Assembly (NCBI RefSeq): GCF_010731855.1
Contig: NZ_AP022620.1
Span: 1,178,001 to 1,242,000, forward strand
DNA from: Mycolicibacterium anyangense
Lineage (GTDB): Bacteria > Actinomycetota > Actinomycetes > Mycobacteriales > Mycobacteriaceae
DNA length: 64,000 nt
Reading direction: 5' to 3'
Shown here: positions 15,132 to 24,997 of the stretch, one piece after another
Layout: every line of letters begins with the position of its first letter
Numbering within the stretch: the stretch's first letter is position 1
Made by a program: the position numbers and the translations under genes
The notes under the pieces: generated by a model
Told to the model about the DNA's origin: nothing
The model's input: only the letters and a program-made list of their open reading frames with translations
The model's database searches: none

Positions 15132-16856
15132 TCAGCGGGAGCGGGTCACCACCACCGAATGTCCGGGCATGCTGGTCTGGCTGCCGCGAACCTCGGCATC
15201 GCCCCAGGCCAGCACCACCTCACCGGTGACCGGCACGGTGGCCGACCGTTCGCCCAGATTGCATGCGATCGCCATCGCTCCGCGGCGCAGCACGATCCAC
15301 CGGCTGTCCTCGTCGAAGTCGACCCCCAGATCGGTCAGCCAGGGATCGCGCAGATCGGGTTCGGTCCGCCGCAACGTGATCAGGTCCCGGTAGAACGCCA
15401 GCAGGTCGGCGTGCTCGGGCGCACCCACCTGGTCCCAGTCCAGCTTGGAGCGCAGGAAGGTCTGGGGATCCTGGGGGTCGGGAATGTCCTCGGCATCCCA
15501 GCCGTGCCCGGCGAACTCGGCCTTGCGGCCCTCGGCGGTGGCGATCGCCAGCTCCGGTTCGGTATGCGAACTGAAGAACTGGAACGGATGAGTCGACGCC
15601 CACTCCTCGCCCATGAAAAGCATTGCGGTGTAGGGTGATCCGAGAACCAGTGCGGCCTTGATGGCGAGCTGGCCATAGTCGAGGTTCTGCGAGGGACGGT
15701 CGCCGACCGCGCGGTTGCCCACCTGGTCGTGGGTGCAGGTGTAGGCGAGTAGCCGCGTCGCGGGAATCGACGTGGTGTCCAGCGGCCTGCCGTGTCTGCG
15801 GTGCCGGAAGGACGAATAGGTCCCGGCGTGGAAGTAACCGTTGCGCAGGGTGGTCGCCAGGGCTTGCAGGGTGCCGAAATCGGCGTAGTAGCCCTGCCGT
15901 TCACCGCTGACCGCAGTGTGGATCGCATGGTGGATGTCGTCGTCCCATTGCGCCGTCAGCCCGTAGCCGCCGCGGTCGCGCGCCGTGATCAACCGTGGGT
16001 CGTTGAGATCGCTTTCGGCGATCAGCCCCAGCGGACGGCCCAATTGTGCTGAGAGCGCGTCGGTTTCAGCGGCCAGCTCTTCCAGGATGTGGATGGCAGT
16101 GTTGTCCACCAGGGCGTGCACGGCATCCAGCCGCAGTCCATCGACGTGGAAGTCGCGCATCCAGCGCAACGCGCAGTCGATGATGTAGCGGCGCACCTCG
16201 TCGGCCTGCGGGCCGGCCAGGTTCACACCCTCACCCCACGGGTTGCTGACCGAGGACAGGTAGGGCCCGAACTTCGGCAGGTAGTTGCCGGACGGTCCAA
16301 AATGGTTGAACACCGCATCGATCAGGACGCCCAGCCCCCGGCTGTGGCACGCGTCGACCAGGCGCACCAGGCCGTCGGGTCCGCCGTACGGCTCGTGCAC
16401 CGCGTACCAGAGCACGCCGTCGTAGCCCCAGCCGTGGGTGCCGTTGAACGCGTTGACCGGCATCAGCTCGACGAAGTCGACGCCGAGGTCCACCAGGTAG
16501 TCCAGCTTGTCGATCGCGGCGTCGAAGGTGCCTGTCTCGGTGAAGGTTCCGGTGTGCAGCTCGTAGATCACCGCACCTTCGATCGACCGGCCCGCCCAGC
16601 CCTGGTCGGTCCACCGCGCCGAGGCAGGGTTCCACAGCTGGGAACGCTCGTGCACCCCGTCGGGCTGACGGGCCGAACGCGGGTCGGGCAGCACGGCCGA
16701 GTCGCCATCGAGCGCGAAGCCGTAGTGGGCATCGGGTGGGCAGTCCACCTCGGCGCGCCACCAGTCGTCCTCACCACGCGTCATCTCGTGGCGGGTGCCC
16801 TCGACATCGACCGCAACGGTCTTCGGAATCGGCGCCCACACAGCGAATTCAGTCAT
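15132..16856 (-). CDS. treZ: Malto-oligosyltrehalose trehalohydrolase TreZ
   Basis: A 574-residue GH13 enzyme that hydrolyses maltooligosyltrehalose to free trehalose, the last step of the TreXYZ route from glycogen. An N-terminal carbohydrate-module-like region opens with EFAVWAPIPKTVAVDVEG. The barrel shows the four GH13 regions: VLIDAVFNHFGP, GLRLDAVHAL with the nucleophile Asp, LIAESDLND with the acid Glu, and CTHDQVGN. The ATG at 16854-16856 overlaps the treY stop by eight bases. It is the last enzyme gene of the treX-treY-treZ series. Confidence 0.96.
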   Translation of the reverse strand: MTEFAVWAPIPKTVAVDVEGTRHEMTRGEDDWWRAEVDCPPDAHYGFALDGDSAVLPDPRSARQPDGVHERSQLWNPASARWTDQGWAGRSIEGAVIYELHTGTFTETGTFDAAIDKLDYLVDLGVDFVELMPVNAFNGTHGWGYDGVLWYAVHEPYGGPDGLVRLVDACHSRGLGVLIDAVFNHFGPSGNYLPKFGPYLSSVSNPWGEGVNLAGPQADEVRRYIIDCALRWMRDFHVDGLRLDAVHALVDNTAIHILEELAAETDALSAQLGRPLGLIAESDLNDPRLITARDRGGYGLTAQWDDDIHHAIHTAVSGERQGYYADFGTLQALATTLRNGYFHAGTYSSFRHRRHGRPLDTTSIPATRLLAYTCTHDQVGNRAVGDRPSQNLDYGQLAIKAALVLGSPYTAMLFMGEEWASTHPFQFFSSHTEPELAIATAEGRKAEFAGHGWDAEDIPDPQDPQTFLRSKLDWDQVGAPEHADLLAFYRDLITLRRTEPDLRDPWLTDLGVDFDEDSRWIVLRRGAMAIACNLGERSATVPVTGEVVLAWGDAEVRGSQTSMPGHSVVVTRSR

Positions 16857-19134
16857 CGGACCTCTCCAGGAGTGCGACGGGCAGCTCGGCGAAGACATCG
16901 GTGGCCGGGGCTGATCCGGTCCAGCTGGCCCCGGTGATGCGGTCGCGCCAGGTCCCCTCGGGCAGTGGCAGGACGGTGTCACCCCAGCCGCGTTCGTCCA
17001 GCCGAACCGTCCAGCGTGCCACTGCCACCAGAACATCCGTACCACGCCGGAAGGCCAGGATGTGCTCGGCGGCCGATCCGCTCGGCAGCACCGGCAGGTA
17101 TCCGCCGTCGAGGAACGTCGCCGGCCGGTCGCGTCGCGCCCGCAGCGCTGCGCTGACCACCCGGATCTTGGGGTGCGTGCCGCGTTCCAGCTCGGCACGG
17201 CGCGCGGTGTAGTCGACGAGCCGCCGGTTGTCCGGGTCTACCAGGCTGTCCTCCCACACCTCGGTGCCCTGGTAGACATCGGGAACGCCGGGCACGGTGA
17301 GCGCCAGCAGCTTCTGGCCCAGCGCGTCGTTGTGGGCGTGCGGCGCCAATTGGGCCGCCAGCTCGGTCAGCTCGCCGGCCACCGGGCCGTCGAACACGGC
17401 GTCGAGCCAGCCGTGCACGGCCTGCTCGAAATCGGTGTCCGGGGCGGTCCACGTGGTGCGGGCACCCGCTTCGCGGATGGCTTTCTCGGTGTAGCGATGC
17501 AACCGCTCGCGAAGTTCGGCGGTGACCTCGCCGTCGACCGGCCAGACCCCGAAGACGTTCTGCCACAGGAACAATCCGGTGAGCGCATCCGGCGAGGGCG
17601 TGGTCTTCTCCCACCGGGTGAGGAACTGCGCCCACAACGATGGAACCTGCGACAGCACGGCGATACGGGCGCGGACGTCCTCGCCGCGTTTGGTGTCGTG
17701 CGTCGACAGTGTCGTCATGGTGTGCGGCCACAGCTGCGATCGGACCGCCGCGCTGCGGTGGAACTCCGCGGCGCTGACCCCGAAATGCGCCGGCTCGCCG
17801 CCCACCTCGTTGAGCGAGACCAGCCTGGCATCCCGGTAGAAATAGCAGTCTTCGACGGACTTGGCCGTCATCGCACCGCAGAGCTGCTGGAACCGGGCAC
17901 CAGCCTCGTCCGAGGCGGCCAGTGCGGCGGCGACCACCTCCAGCGCGTCGGCCAGGTCGGGATGTTCGGCGATCGTGCGGGCGATCGCCGCGCCCAGCAG
18001 GGGCGAGAGATTCTGGTAGTCGCAGCGGTACACCCCGATGTTGGTCAGCAGGGCGGTCACCGCGTCGGCGAGCCGGGGATGATCGGTTCCGGCGGCCGCC
18101 GACATCGTCCGGCACACCCTGGCCAGCTCGCTGGCCAGCGTGTCGGTGGCGGCCACGACCTTCAGCTCGCGCACCATCGTCGCTGCGTTCGGGTAGTCGA
18201 AGCCCGCCGCGTCCACCAGTTCGGTCAAGGCCTGCTCGCCACTGGGATCGACGAACACCCCGCCGACTTCGCGCAGTACGTCGTAACCCGTCGTGCCGTC
18301 GATCGGTAGGGCCGGATCCAGCGGCTCTCCGACGGCCAGGATTTTCTCGATGACGATCCAGGCCGTCTGGCCGAGGAGTTCACGCAGCCGCACCAGATAG
18401 CCCGACGGGTCGGTGAGTCCGTCCGGATGGTCGATTCGCACACCGTCGACCAGGCCTTCGGAGAACCAGCGCGCCACCTCGGCGTGGCTGGCGTCGAAGA
18501 CCGCCGGATCCTCCTGGCGTAGTCCCGCCAGCGAGGTGATCGAGAAGAATCTGCGATAGCCGCACACATTGGTGCGCCAGCCGGTCAGCTTGTAGTGCTG
18601 GCGCCCGTGTACCTCCGCGCCGCTGCCCCCACCGGTTCCCGGGGCGATCGGGAATTGGAGGTCGCCGAGCCGCAACGCCTCGCCGTGCACCTCGAGGTCG
18701 GCGACATCGCCATCGGAACCCAAGACGGGCAACAGGATTCGGCGCTCAGGGTCGGCTGACCAGTCGATGTCGAAGAAGTCGGCATACTGCGATTCGCGGC
18801 CGTGGCGCAGCACATCCCACCACCACGGGTTGTGCTCGGCATGCGCGACACCGACGTGGTTGGGCACGATGTCGACCACCAGCCCCAGCCCGCGCGCCTT
18901 GGCTGCCGCGGCCAGTCGCGCCAGCCCGTCAGCGCCGCCGAGTTCCTCGGAGACGGTGGTCGGGTCGGTGACGTCGTAGCCGTGTTCGGAGCCGGGCGCG
19001 GCGGTCAGGATGGGGGACAGGTAGACGTGAGTGACGCCGAGGTCGTCGAGGTAGTCGACGATCTTCTCCGCATCGGCCAGGGTGAACCCCGAGCGGAGCT
19101 GGAGGCGGTAGGTGGACAGCACCGGGTAAGCCAT
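16849..19134 (-). CDS. treY: Malto-oligosyltrehalose synthase TreY
   Basis: A 761-residue GH13 enzyme that turns the reducing end of an alpha-1,4-glucan into an alpha,alpha-1,1 (trehalosyl) end. It opens with PVLSTYRLQLRSGFTLADAEKIV, the TreY family signature. GH13 regions follow as LVVDIVPNHVGVAH, VDGVRIDHPDGL, WIVIEKILAVGE and LSTHDTKRGEDVRAR. The ATG at 19132-19134 is 17 bases after the glgX stop, and its 3' end overlaps treZ, so the three genes form a tight operon. Confidence 0.96.
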   Translation of the reverse strand: MAYPVLSTYRLQLRSGFTLADAEKIVDYLDDLGVTHVYLSPILTAAPGSEHGYDVTDPTTVSEELGGADGLARLAAAAKARGLGLVVDIVPNHVGVAHAEHNPWWWDVLRHGRESQYADFFDIDWSADPERRILLPVLGSDGDVADLEVHGEALRLGDLQFPIAPGTGGGSGAEVHGRQHYKLTGWRTNVCGYRRFFSITSLAGLRQEDPAVFDASHAEVARWFSEGLVDGVRIDHPDGLTDPSGYLVRLRELLGQTAWIVIEKILAVGEPLDPALPIDGTTGYDVLREVGGVFVDPSGEQALTELVDAAGFDYPNAATMVRELKVVAATDTLASELARVCRTMSAAAGTDHPRLADAVTALLTNIGVYRCDYQNLSPLLGAAIARTIAEHPDLADALEVVAAALAASDEAGARFQQLCGAMTAKSVEDCYFYRDARLVSLNEVGGEPAHFGVSAAEFHRSAAVRSQLWPHTMTTLSTHDTKRGEDVRARIAVLSQVPSLWAQFLTRWEKTTPSPDALTGLFLWQNVFGVWPVDGEVTAELRERLHRYTEKAIREAGARTTWTAPDTDFEQAVHGWLDAVFDGPVAGELTELAAQLAPHAHNDALGQKLLALTVPGVPDVYQGTEVWEDSLVDPDNRRLVDYTARRAELERGTHPKIRVVSAALRARRDRPATFLDGGYLPVLPSGSAAEHILAFRRGTDVLVAVARWTVRLDERGWGDTVLPLPEGTWRDRITGASWTGSAPATDVFAELPVALLERSDD

Positions 19135-19151
19135 AGCTGTCCCTGTTCCCG

Positions 19152-21323
19152 CTAGGCGGTCTTTTGAAGCACGAGAACGGAGCGTCCCGGCGCGCTCACG
19201 GTCTCGCCCGCCTTCACCACCACGGTGGTACTGCCGGTGGCGTCGGAGGTATCGAGCACGCCGGTCCACTGCTTGGCGTACTCACCGTCCGGTGTGACGA
19301 AGTCGACAGGCTTGGCGTGCGCGTTGAAACACAACAGGAACGAGTGATCCACGACCCGCTCACCGCGGGCGTTCGGCTCCGGGATGGCGTCGCCGTTGAG
19401 GAACACCGCGACGCACTTGAAGCCCGAACCCCAGTCGTCGTGGGTCATCTCGGTGCCCGCCGGGGTGAGCCAGGCGATGTCGCGGACCTGATCTCCGGTG
19501 CGGATCGGTTCGCCGTCGAAGAACCGGCGGCGCCGGAACACCGGGTGGCTCTTGCGTAACGCGGTGACCTTGCGGGTGAAGTCCAGCAGGTCGGCGTTGG
19601 CGTCGCGCAGGCTCCAGTCCATCCAGGAGATCTCGGAGTCCTGGCAGTAGACGTTGTTGTTGCCCAACTGAGTTCGCCCGATCTCATCCCCGTGCGAGAT
19701 CATCGGCGTGCCCTGCGACAGCATCAGGGTCACCAGGATGTTGCGCATCTGCTGATGGCGTAGCGCCAGGATGTCGGGGTCGTCGGTAGGGCCCTCGACA
19801 CCGCAGTTCCACGACCGGTTGTGGCTTTCGCCGTCGCGATTGTCCTCGCCGTTGGCCTCGTTGTGCTTCTCGTTGTACGACACCAGGTCGGCCAGCGTGA
19901 AACCGTCGTGGCAGGTGACGAAGTTGATGCTGGCACCCGGTCGGCGGCCGGTAGCTTCGTAGAGGTCCGACGACCCGGTCAGGCGGGAGGCGAACTCGCC
20001 GAGGGTGGCCGGTTCGCCGCGCCAGTAATCGCGCACGGTGTCGCGGTATTTGCCGTTCCATTCCGTCCACAGGCTGGGGAAGTTGCCCACCTGATAGCCG
20101 CCCTCGCCGACGTCCCAGGGCTCGGCGATCAGCTTGACCTGACTGATCACCGGGTCCTGCTGCACGATGTCGAAGAAGGCGCTCAACCGGTCGACGTCGT
20201 AGAACTCCCGGGCCAGGGTGGAGGCCAGGTCGAACCGGAACCCGTCGACATGCATCTCCAGCACCCAGTACCGCAGTGAATCCATGATCAGCTGCAGGGT
20301 GTGCGGATGGCGGGGATTGAGGCTGTTGCCTGTTCCGGTGAAGTCACGGTAGAGCCGCAGGTCGTCGTCCATCAGCCGGTAGTAGGCCGCGTTGTCGATG
20401 CCGCGGAAGTTGAGGGTGGGGCCCAGATGGTTGCCTTCGGCCGTGTGGTTGTAGACCACGTCGAGGATCACCTCGATACCGGCCTCGTGGAACGAGCGCA
20501 CCATCGTCTTGAACTCGGCGACGGCGGCGCCGGCGTGCTGGGTGGCGGCGTACTGGTAGTGCGGGGCGAAGAAGCCGAATGTGTTGTAGCCCCAGTAGTT
20601 TCGCAGCCCGAGGTCGAGCAGCCGGTGATCGTGCAGGAACTGGTGTACCGGCATCAGCTCGATCGCGGTGACGTTGAGCGACTTGAGGTGGTCGATCACC
20701 GCGGGGTGTCCCAGGCCCGCGTAGGTGCCACGCAGCTCTTCCGGGATGCCCGGATGGGTCTGGGTCATACCCTTCACGTGGGCTTCGTAGATGATCGTCT
20801 CGTGGTAGGGGGTGCGTGGCGGGTGGTCAGATCCCCAGTGGAAGAACGGGTTGATGACCACGCTGGTCATCGTGTGCCCGAGCGAGTCGATCATCGGCGG
20901 CGTGCCACCGGTGGCTAGGTCCTCAGCGGCCAGGTCGTAGGAGTACAGCGCCTGGCTGAAGTCGAAATCGCCGTGGAACGACTTGCCGTAGGGATCCAGC
21001 AGTAACTTGCTGGGGTCACAGCGGTGTCCGGCCGAGGGATCCCACGGGCCGTGCACCCGGAATCCGTAGCGCTGCCCGGGGGTGATGGTGGGCAGGTAGG
21101 CGTGCCAGACGAAGCCGTCGACCTCATCGAGGTTGATCCGGGTCTCGGTACCGTCCTTGGCGATCAGGCAGAGCTCCACCTTCTCGGCCACCTCGGAGAA
21201 CACCGAGAAGTTGGTGCCCGCGCCGTCGTAGGTGGCGCCGAGCGGGTAGGGAGTGCCGGGCCACACCGTGGTGCCACCCTGTTTCGGGGGAGCTGAGCCT
21301 GCTGGTTCGCTCGACGACATCAT
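19152..21323 (-). CDS. glgX: Glycogen debranching enzyme GlgX/TreX
   Basis: A 723-residue isoamylase-type GH13 enzyme that removes alpha-1,6 branches from glycogen and supplies linear chains to TreY. The N-terminal CBM48-like part reads PYPLGATYDGAGTNFSVFSEVAEKVELCLI. Catalytic regions are VILDVVYNHTAEG, VDGFRFDLAS, LIAEPWDVGEG and NFVTCHDGF. Two in-frame ATGs at 21321 and 21318 are possible starts. It lies 37 bases after the acyltransferase gene and 17 before treY in the same direction. M. tuberculosis Rv1564c has the same position. Confidence 0.95.
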   Translation of the reverse strand: MMSSSEPAGSAPPKQGGTTVWPGTPYPLGATYDGAGTNFSVFSEVAEKVELCLIAKDGTETRINLDEVDGFVWHAYLPTITPGQRYGFRVHGPWDPSAGHRCDPSKLLLDPYGKSFHGDFDFSQALYSYDLAAEDLATGGTPPMIDSLGHTMTSVVINPFFHWGSDHPPRTPYHETIIYEAHVKGMTQTHPGIPEELRGTYAGLGHPAVIDHLKSLNVTAIELMPVHQFLHDHRLLDLGLRNYWGYNTFGFFAPHYQYAATQHAGAAVAEFKTMVRSFHEAGIEVILDVVYNHTAEGNHLGPTLNFRGIDNAAYYRLMDDDLRLYRDFTGTGNSLNPRHPHTLQLIMDSLRYWVLEMHVDGFRFDLASTLAREFYDVDRLSAFFDIVQQDPVISQVKLIAEPWDVGEGGYQVGNFPSLWTEWNGKYRDTVRDYWRGEPATLGEFASRLTGSSDLYEATGRRPGASINFVTCHDGFTLADLVSYNEKHNEANGEDNRDGESHNRSWNCGVEGPTDDPDILALRHQQMRNILVTLMLSQGTPMISHGDEIGRTQLGNNNVYCQDSEISWMDWSLRDANADLLDFTRKVTALRKSHPVFRRRRFFDGEPIRTGDQVRDIAWLTPAGTEMTHDDWGSGFKCVAVFLNGDAIPEPNARGERVVDHSFLLCFNAHAKPVDFVTPDGEYAKQWTGVLDTSDATGSTTVVVKAGETVSAPGRSVLVLQKTA

Positions 21324-21360
21324 CTGACCTTATCGGCGCCGGGGCCGCGATGCTCGGTAG

Positions 21361-23535
21361 TCACCACCAGCCCGTCGCCGCACCTAATTGACGCCCCAGT
21401 TCGGGAACCAGGGTGCGCATGTAGGTTGCTGACAGGTGATGAGAATCGTGATATAGCAGCACATTTCCCTCCACCGCACGACACCAGTCCGGCCGGCAGA
21501 CCGCGTCGCTGAGATCGAGGACGTGCATCAGCGGGAATTGGCCAAGGAAGTCCAGGGTCTGGTTGCGGTCGGAGAGCACCTCGGAACGCTTGATGCCGCA
21601 CGACACCGCATCACCGCCCTTGGCCAGGCAGTCCGACGGGAAGAACGGCTGGCCGTTGCGCACCATCCACGGGGTGTCCCGCATCGCCAGGATCGGAATG
21701 TTGTTGTCCGACAAGGTCTGCCAAATGCCGATGTAGGTGGCGGGCATCACGTCGCCGGGCTTGATGTTCCACGGCCGGGTGGAGGTGGTGAACACGAAAT
21801 CCGGGTGGTCCTTGATCAGTTTGTCCATCACCCGGTCGTTCCAGGTGTGGCACTTGGGATAGGGCCGGTTGTCGCCCATCACCAGCGGCACCTGTTCGGT
21901 GGTCAGCGGACAACCCATCTTCAGATAGGTGACGATCTTGAAGTGGTGCATCTTGCCCAGGATGTCCAGCGCGGTCATCCAGTGCTCGGCATGCGAGCCG
22001 CCGGCCAGTGCGATGGTGCGGGGCGCCGAGGTGTCGCCGTAGGTGCAGTTGATGATCCCGACGTTATCGAAATCACTAATGCAGCCGTCGCTGGTGGACT
22101 TGGGAAGGTCGTTCTGCGCCTCCAGGACGGTCGGCCGCATCGGCAGTTGGGGGACGCGCGCATGCTCGGTGAGCGCCCGTGCCCCCGGATAGCTGTCGGT
22201 GGACAGCGCGGCCAGTTCCTTGCCGCTGGCGCGCTGCACCGTCACGTGCTCCCGCCAGGTGAACGACGTGGCGGTCAGTGCGACGCCCAGCAGGACAACC
22301 GAGGTTCCCAGGGCAATGGTCGGGCGGCGCAGCCGGGTCCGCCAGGGGATGGTCTTGGCTTGGGGGGCCGCTGACTCCGCCGGGCGGCGGTAGCGCAGGG
22401 GCTCCTCGACGAAGCGCATCGTCAGATACGCCAGCACGCCGGAGACGGCCAGGATCACCGCGCCGTCCAGCAGGCCGGCATGGGCGTCGCCGGTGTACGC
22501 CAGCCAGAAGATCAGCAGTGGCCAATGCCAGAGATACAGCGAGTAGGCCATCGAGCCCAGCGTCACCAGCGGGGCGGTGGCCAGGAACCGGCTGGGCGCC
22601 GGCAGCCGGTCGGCCGTCGACGGCCGGGACTGCCGGTTGGCGGCCGCCAGGATCATCAGCACCGCCGCGCCGACGGGCACCAGCGCCCAGGGGCCGGGGA
22701 ACTCCTTGACGCCGTCGATCAGGGCACCACATGAGGCGATCACCGCCAGACCGACGCCGGCGGCGAGCGTGCGCAGCCACATCGGCCAGCTGACATGGGG
22801 CACCAGCGCGCCGACGAGCGCGCCCAGCAGCAACTCCCAGGCGCGGGCGAAGCTGTTGTAGTAAGCCGTGGTCTGGTCGGCCTGGTGGGCGAAGATGGCA
22901 AAGACGAACGACGCGATCGTCAGTGCGCTCAGCAACACGATGAACGTCGGGCGCAGCCGCTTGCCCAAAGGGCGGCGCAGCGCGTAGGCAAACAGGAAGA
23001 CAAGTGCCAGGAACGCGACGTAGAACTGGCCCTGAACAGACATCGACCAGATGTGTTGCAGGGGACTGACCGCCTCACCGGCGCGCAAGTAGTTCGACGC
23101 GGTGGCCGCCAGCTCCCAGTTCTGGTAGTACCCGAGGCTTGCCAGGCTCTGATCAGCAAACGTCTCCCAGCGGGTTTCCGGCTGTATCAGGATGGTGAGC
23201 ACTGCCGACGCGGCAAGCACCACCACGAGGGCCGGGAGTAGGCGCCGTACCAGTCGCACGATCTCGGGCCACGGCGAGAGCGACGATCCCGGCTTCAGCG
23301 CGGTGCGCAGCAGCGAACCGCCGAAGAAGAAGCCGGACAGCACCAGGAAGACGTCGACCCCGCCGGACACCCGGCCGAACCAGACATGGAACACGGCCAC
23401 CAGAGCGATCGCGACACCGCGCAGCCCATCGAGGTCGTGCCGGTAGAACCCGGATTTCCGCGTCCCCATGCCGGCCGTCGCAGCAGGACCCACCGTGGTC
23501 GCTGCCGACGGTCGGGCCGGGGTGAGGGTCATCAT
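21361..23535 (-). CDS. OafA-type membrane acyltransferase with SGNH domain
   Basis: A 724-residue protein. Residues about 30-420 form an acyltransferase-3 domain with roughly 10 membrane helices, starting with YRHDLDGLRGVAIALVAVFHVW (the catalytic-type H in RHDLDGLRG) and followed by GGVDVFLVLSGFFFGGSLL. A final helix precedes an extracytoplasmic SGNH-like domain with IALAGGSHAEHW and a late LLYHDSHHLSATYMRTLVPELG, which supplies the Asp/His pair. Members O-acetylate or O-acylate surface glycans. The usual GDSH is GGSH here. A -10-like TAGATT (minus strand, 23552-23547) precedes the start. The gene is placed as Rv1565c, ahead of glgX, and may share its transcript; its acceptor is unknown. Confidence 0.88.
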   Translation of the reverse strand: MMTLTPARPSAATTVGPAATAGMGTRKSGFYRHDLDGLRGVAIALVAVFHVWFGRVSGGVDVFLVLSGFFFGGSLLRTALKPGSSLSPWPEIVRLVRRLLPALVVVLAASAVLTILIQPETRWETFADQSLASLGYYQNWELAATASNYLRAGEAVSPLQHIWSMSVQGQFYVAFLALVFLFAYALRRPLGKRLRPTFIVLLSALTIASFVFAIFAHQADQTTAYYNSFARAWELLLGALVGALVPHVSWPMWLRTLAAGVGLAVIASCGALIDGVKEFPGPWALVPVGAAVLMILAAANRQSRPSTADRLPAPSRFLATAPLVTLGSMAYSLYLWHWPLLIFWLAYTGDAHAGLLDGAVILAVSGVLAYLTMRFVEEPLRYRRPAESAAPQAKTIPWRTRLRRPTIALGTSVVLLGVALTATSFTWREHVTVQRASGKELAALSTDSYPGARALTEHARVPQLPMRPTVLEAQNDLPKSTSDGCISDFDNVGIINCTYGDTSAPRTIALAGGSHAEHWMTALDILGKMHHFKIVTYLKMGCPLTTEQVPLVMGDNRPYPKCHTWNDRVMDKLIKDHPDFVFTTSTRPWNIKPGDVMPATYIGIWQTLSDNNIPILAMRDTPWMVRNGQPFFPSDCLAKGGDAVSCGIKRSEVLSDRNQTLDFLGQFPLMHVLDLSDAVCRPDWCRAVEGNVLLYHDSHHLSATYMRTLVPELGRQLGAATGWW

Positions 23536-23671
23536 GATCGATGCATAATCTACCGAACCACGCTGAACAGCTCATCTCCAGCGAACCGCCGGCCCGCGGC
23601 CAGATCGGCGGTGAGCAAAGGCCTCGGCGAGCGTGCCGGGGCCGTGCGGCGCTGCACTAGGCTTGCTCAGC
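23536..23671. promoter_or_regulatory. Divergent promoter region, acyltransferase and bioA
   Basis: TAGGCT at 23658-23663 fits TANNNT and ends eight bases before the GTG at 23672, suggesting a leaderless bioA message. On the other strand TAGATT at 23552-23547 serves the acyltransferase gene. A lone TGAAC half-site at 23564 lacks its partner half, so no BioQ operator is called here. Confidence 0.4.
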
Positions 23672-24964
23672 GTGTCGGCGTTGACCCCTGAACAGATCAG
23701 TGCGATCGATACCGCGCACGTCTGGCACCCGTACAGCACGATCGGCGCCGAGGCGATGGCGCCGGTGGTGGCGGTGGCGGCCAAGGGGGCCTGGCTCACC
23801 CTGGTGCGAGACGGCACCGAGATCCCGGCGCTGGACGCGATGGCCTCGTGGTGGACCGCGGTGCACGGGCACGGCCATCCCGTCCTCGACGAGGCCGTGC
23901 GCCGCCAGCTCTCGGTGATGAATCACGTCATGTTCGGCGGGCTCACCCACGAACCGGCCGCCCGGCTGGCCCAGTTACTGGTCGACATCACCCCGCAGGG
24001 CCTGGACACGGTGTTCTTCTCCGACTCCGGTTCGGTATCGGTCGAGGTCGCGATCAAGATGGCCCTGCAGTACTGGCGCAGCCTGGGCCGATACGGCAAG
24101 AACCGGATGATGACCTGGCGCGGCGGCTATCACGGCGACACGTTCACGCCGATGAGCGTGTGCGATCCCGACGGGGGCATGCACTCGCTGTGGACGGACG
24201 TGCTGTTCCCGCAGATTTTCGCCCCTGCCGTCCCCACTGAATACGAGCCCGGCTATGTCGAGGCCTTCGAAGCGCAGCTCCGCCAGCACGCCGACGAGGT
24301 CGCGGCGGTGATCGTCGAACCGGTGGTACAGGGGGCGGGCGGGATGCGCTTCCACGACCCCCGCTACCTGGCCGACCTCCGGGACATCTGCGATCGCCAC
24401 AACGTGCTGCTGATCTTCGACGAGATCGCCACCGGATTCGGGCGTACCGGTGAGATGTTCGCCGCCGACCACGCCGGCGTCAGCCCCGACATCATGTGTG
24501 TCGGCAAGGCACTGACGGGTGGGTACGTCACCCTGGCGGCGACGCTGTGCACCCGCGACATCGCCGCCACCATCAGTGGTAGCGATGCCGGAGCGCTGAT
24601 GCACGGCCCCACGTTCATGGCCAACGCTCTGGCGTGTGCGGTGTCGGTGGCCTCGGTGGAGGTACTGCTCGGACAGGACTGGCGGGGCAAGGTCGCCGAG
24701 ATCGGCGCCGGTCTGGCACGGGGCCTGGAGCCCGCGCGGGCCCTGCCGTCGGTCGCCGATGTCCGGGTATGCGGTGCCATCGGGGTGATCGAGACCCGCA
24801 GGCCCGTCGACGTCCCGACCGTCACCCGCGTCGCCCTGGACAACGGCGTATGGCTGCGGCCGTTCCGCAACCTGATCTACGCGATGCCGCCGTTCGTCTG
24901 CACCCCCGACGAAATCGACCAGATCACCTCGGCGATGGTCGCCGCCGCGCGTGCTTTAACCTGA
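23672..24964 (+). CDS. bioA: Adenosylmethionine-8-amino-7-oxononanoate aminotransferase BioA
   Basis: A 430-residue class-III PLP aminotransferase that converts KAPA to DAPA with S-adenosylmethionine as amino donor. Visible motifs are HVWHPYST near residue 17, MASWWTAVHGHGHP, FFSDSGSVSVEVAIKMALQYW, WRGGYHGDT, IFDEIATGFGRTG and the PLP lysine K279 in CVGKALTGGY. The GTG at 23672 follows a -10-like TAGGCT, which suggests a leaderless transcript. The upstream in-frame ATG would put 13 unlikely residues ahead of it. bioF follows with a BioQ-like operator at the junction. Confidence 0.95.
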   Translation: MSALTPEQISAIDTAHVWHPYSTIGAEAMAPVVAVAAKGAWLTLVRDGTEIPALDAMASWWTAVHGHGHPVLDEAVRRQLSVMNHVMFGGLTHEPAARLAQLLVDITPQGLDTVFFSDSGSVSVEVAIKMALQYWRSLGRYGKNRMMTWRGGYHGDTFTPMSVCDPDGGMHSLWTDVLFPQIFAPAVPTEYEPGYVEAFEAQLRQHADEVAAVIVEPVVQGAGGMRFHDPRYLADLRDICDRHNVLLIFDEIATGFGRTGEMFAADHAGVSPDIMCVGKALTGGYVTLAATLCTRDIAATISGSDAGALMHGPTFMANALACAVSVASVEVLLGQDWRGKVAEIGAGLARGLEPARALPSVADVRVCGAIGVIETRRPVDVPTVTRVALDNGVWLRPFRNLIYAMPPFVCTPDEIDQITSAMVAAARALT

Positions 24965-24974
24965 ACGGTGTTCA
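24962..24974. promoter_or_regulatory. BioQ operator ahead of bioF
   Basis: TGAAC-GGT-GTTCA is a perfect 13-base palindrome, flanked by AAC and GTC so that the symmetry reaches further. The same core, with identical flank AACC and AAGT, recurs between bioQ and bioB. It overlaps the bioA stop and lies 23 bases before the bioF GTG. The TGAAC-N3-GTTCA form matches the known mycobacterial BioQ site. Confidence 0.88.
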
Positions 24975-24997
24975 AGTCGCCCCCTGAGGAGTGCTTC

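Noticed and set aside
23564..23576. BioQ-like site upstream of bioA
   Set aside because: Only the TGAAC half is present; the other half reads TCATC, and it lies about 100 bases from the bioA start.
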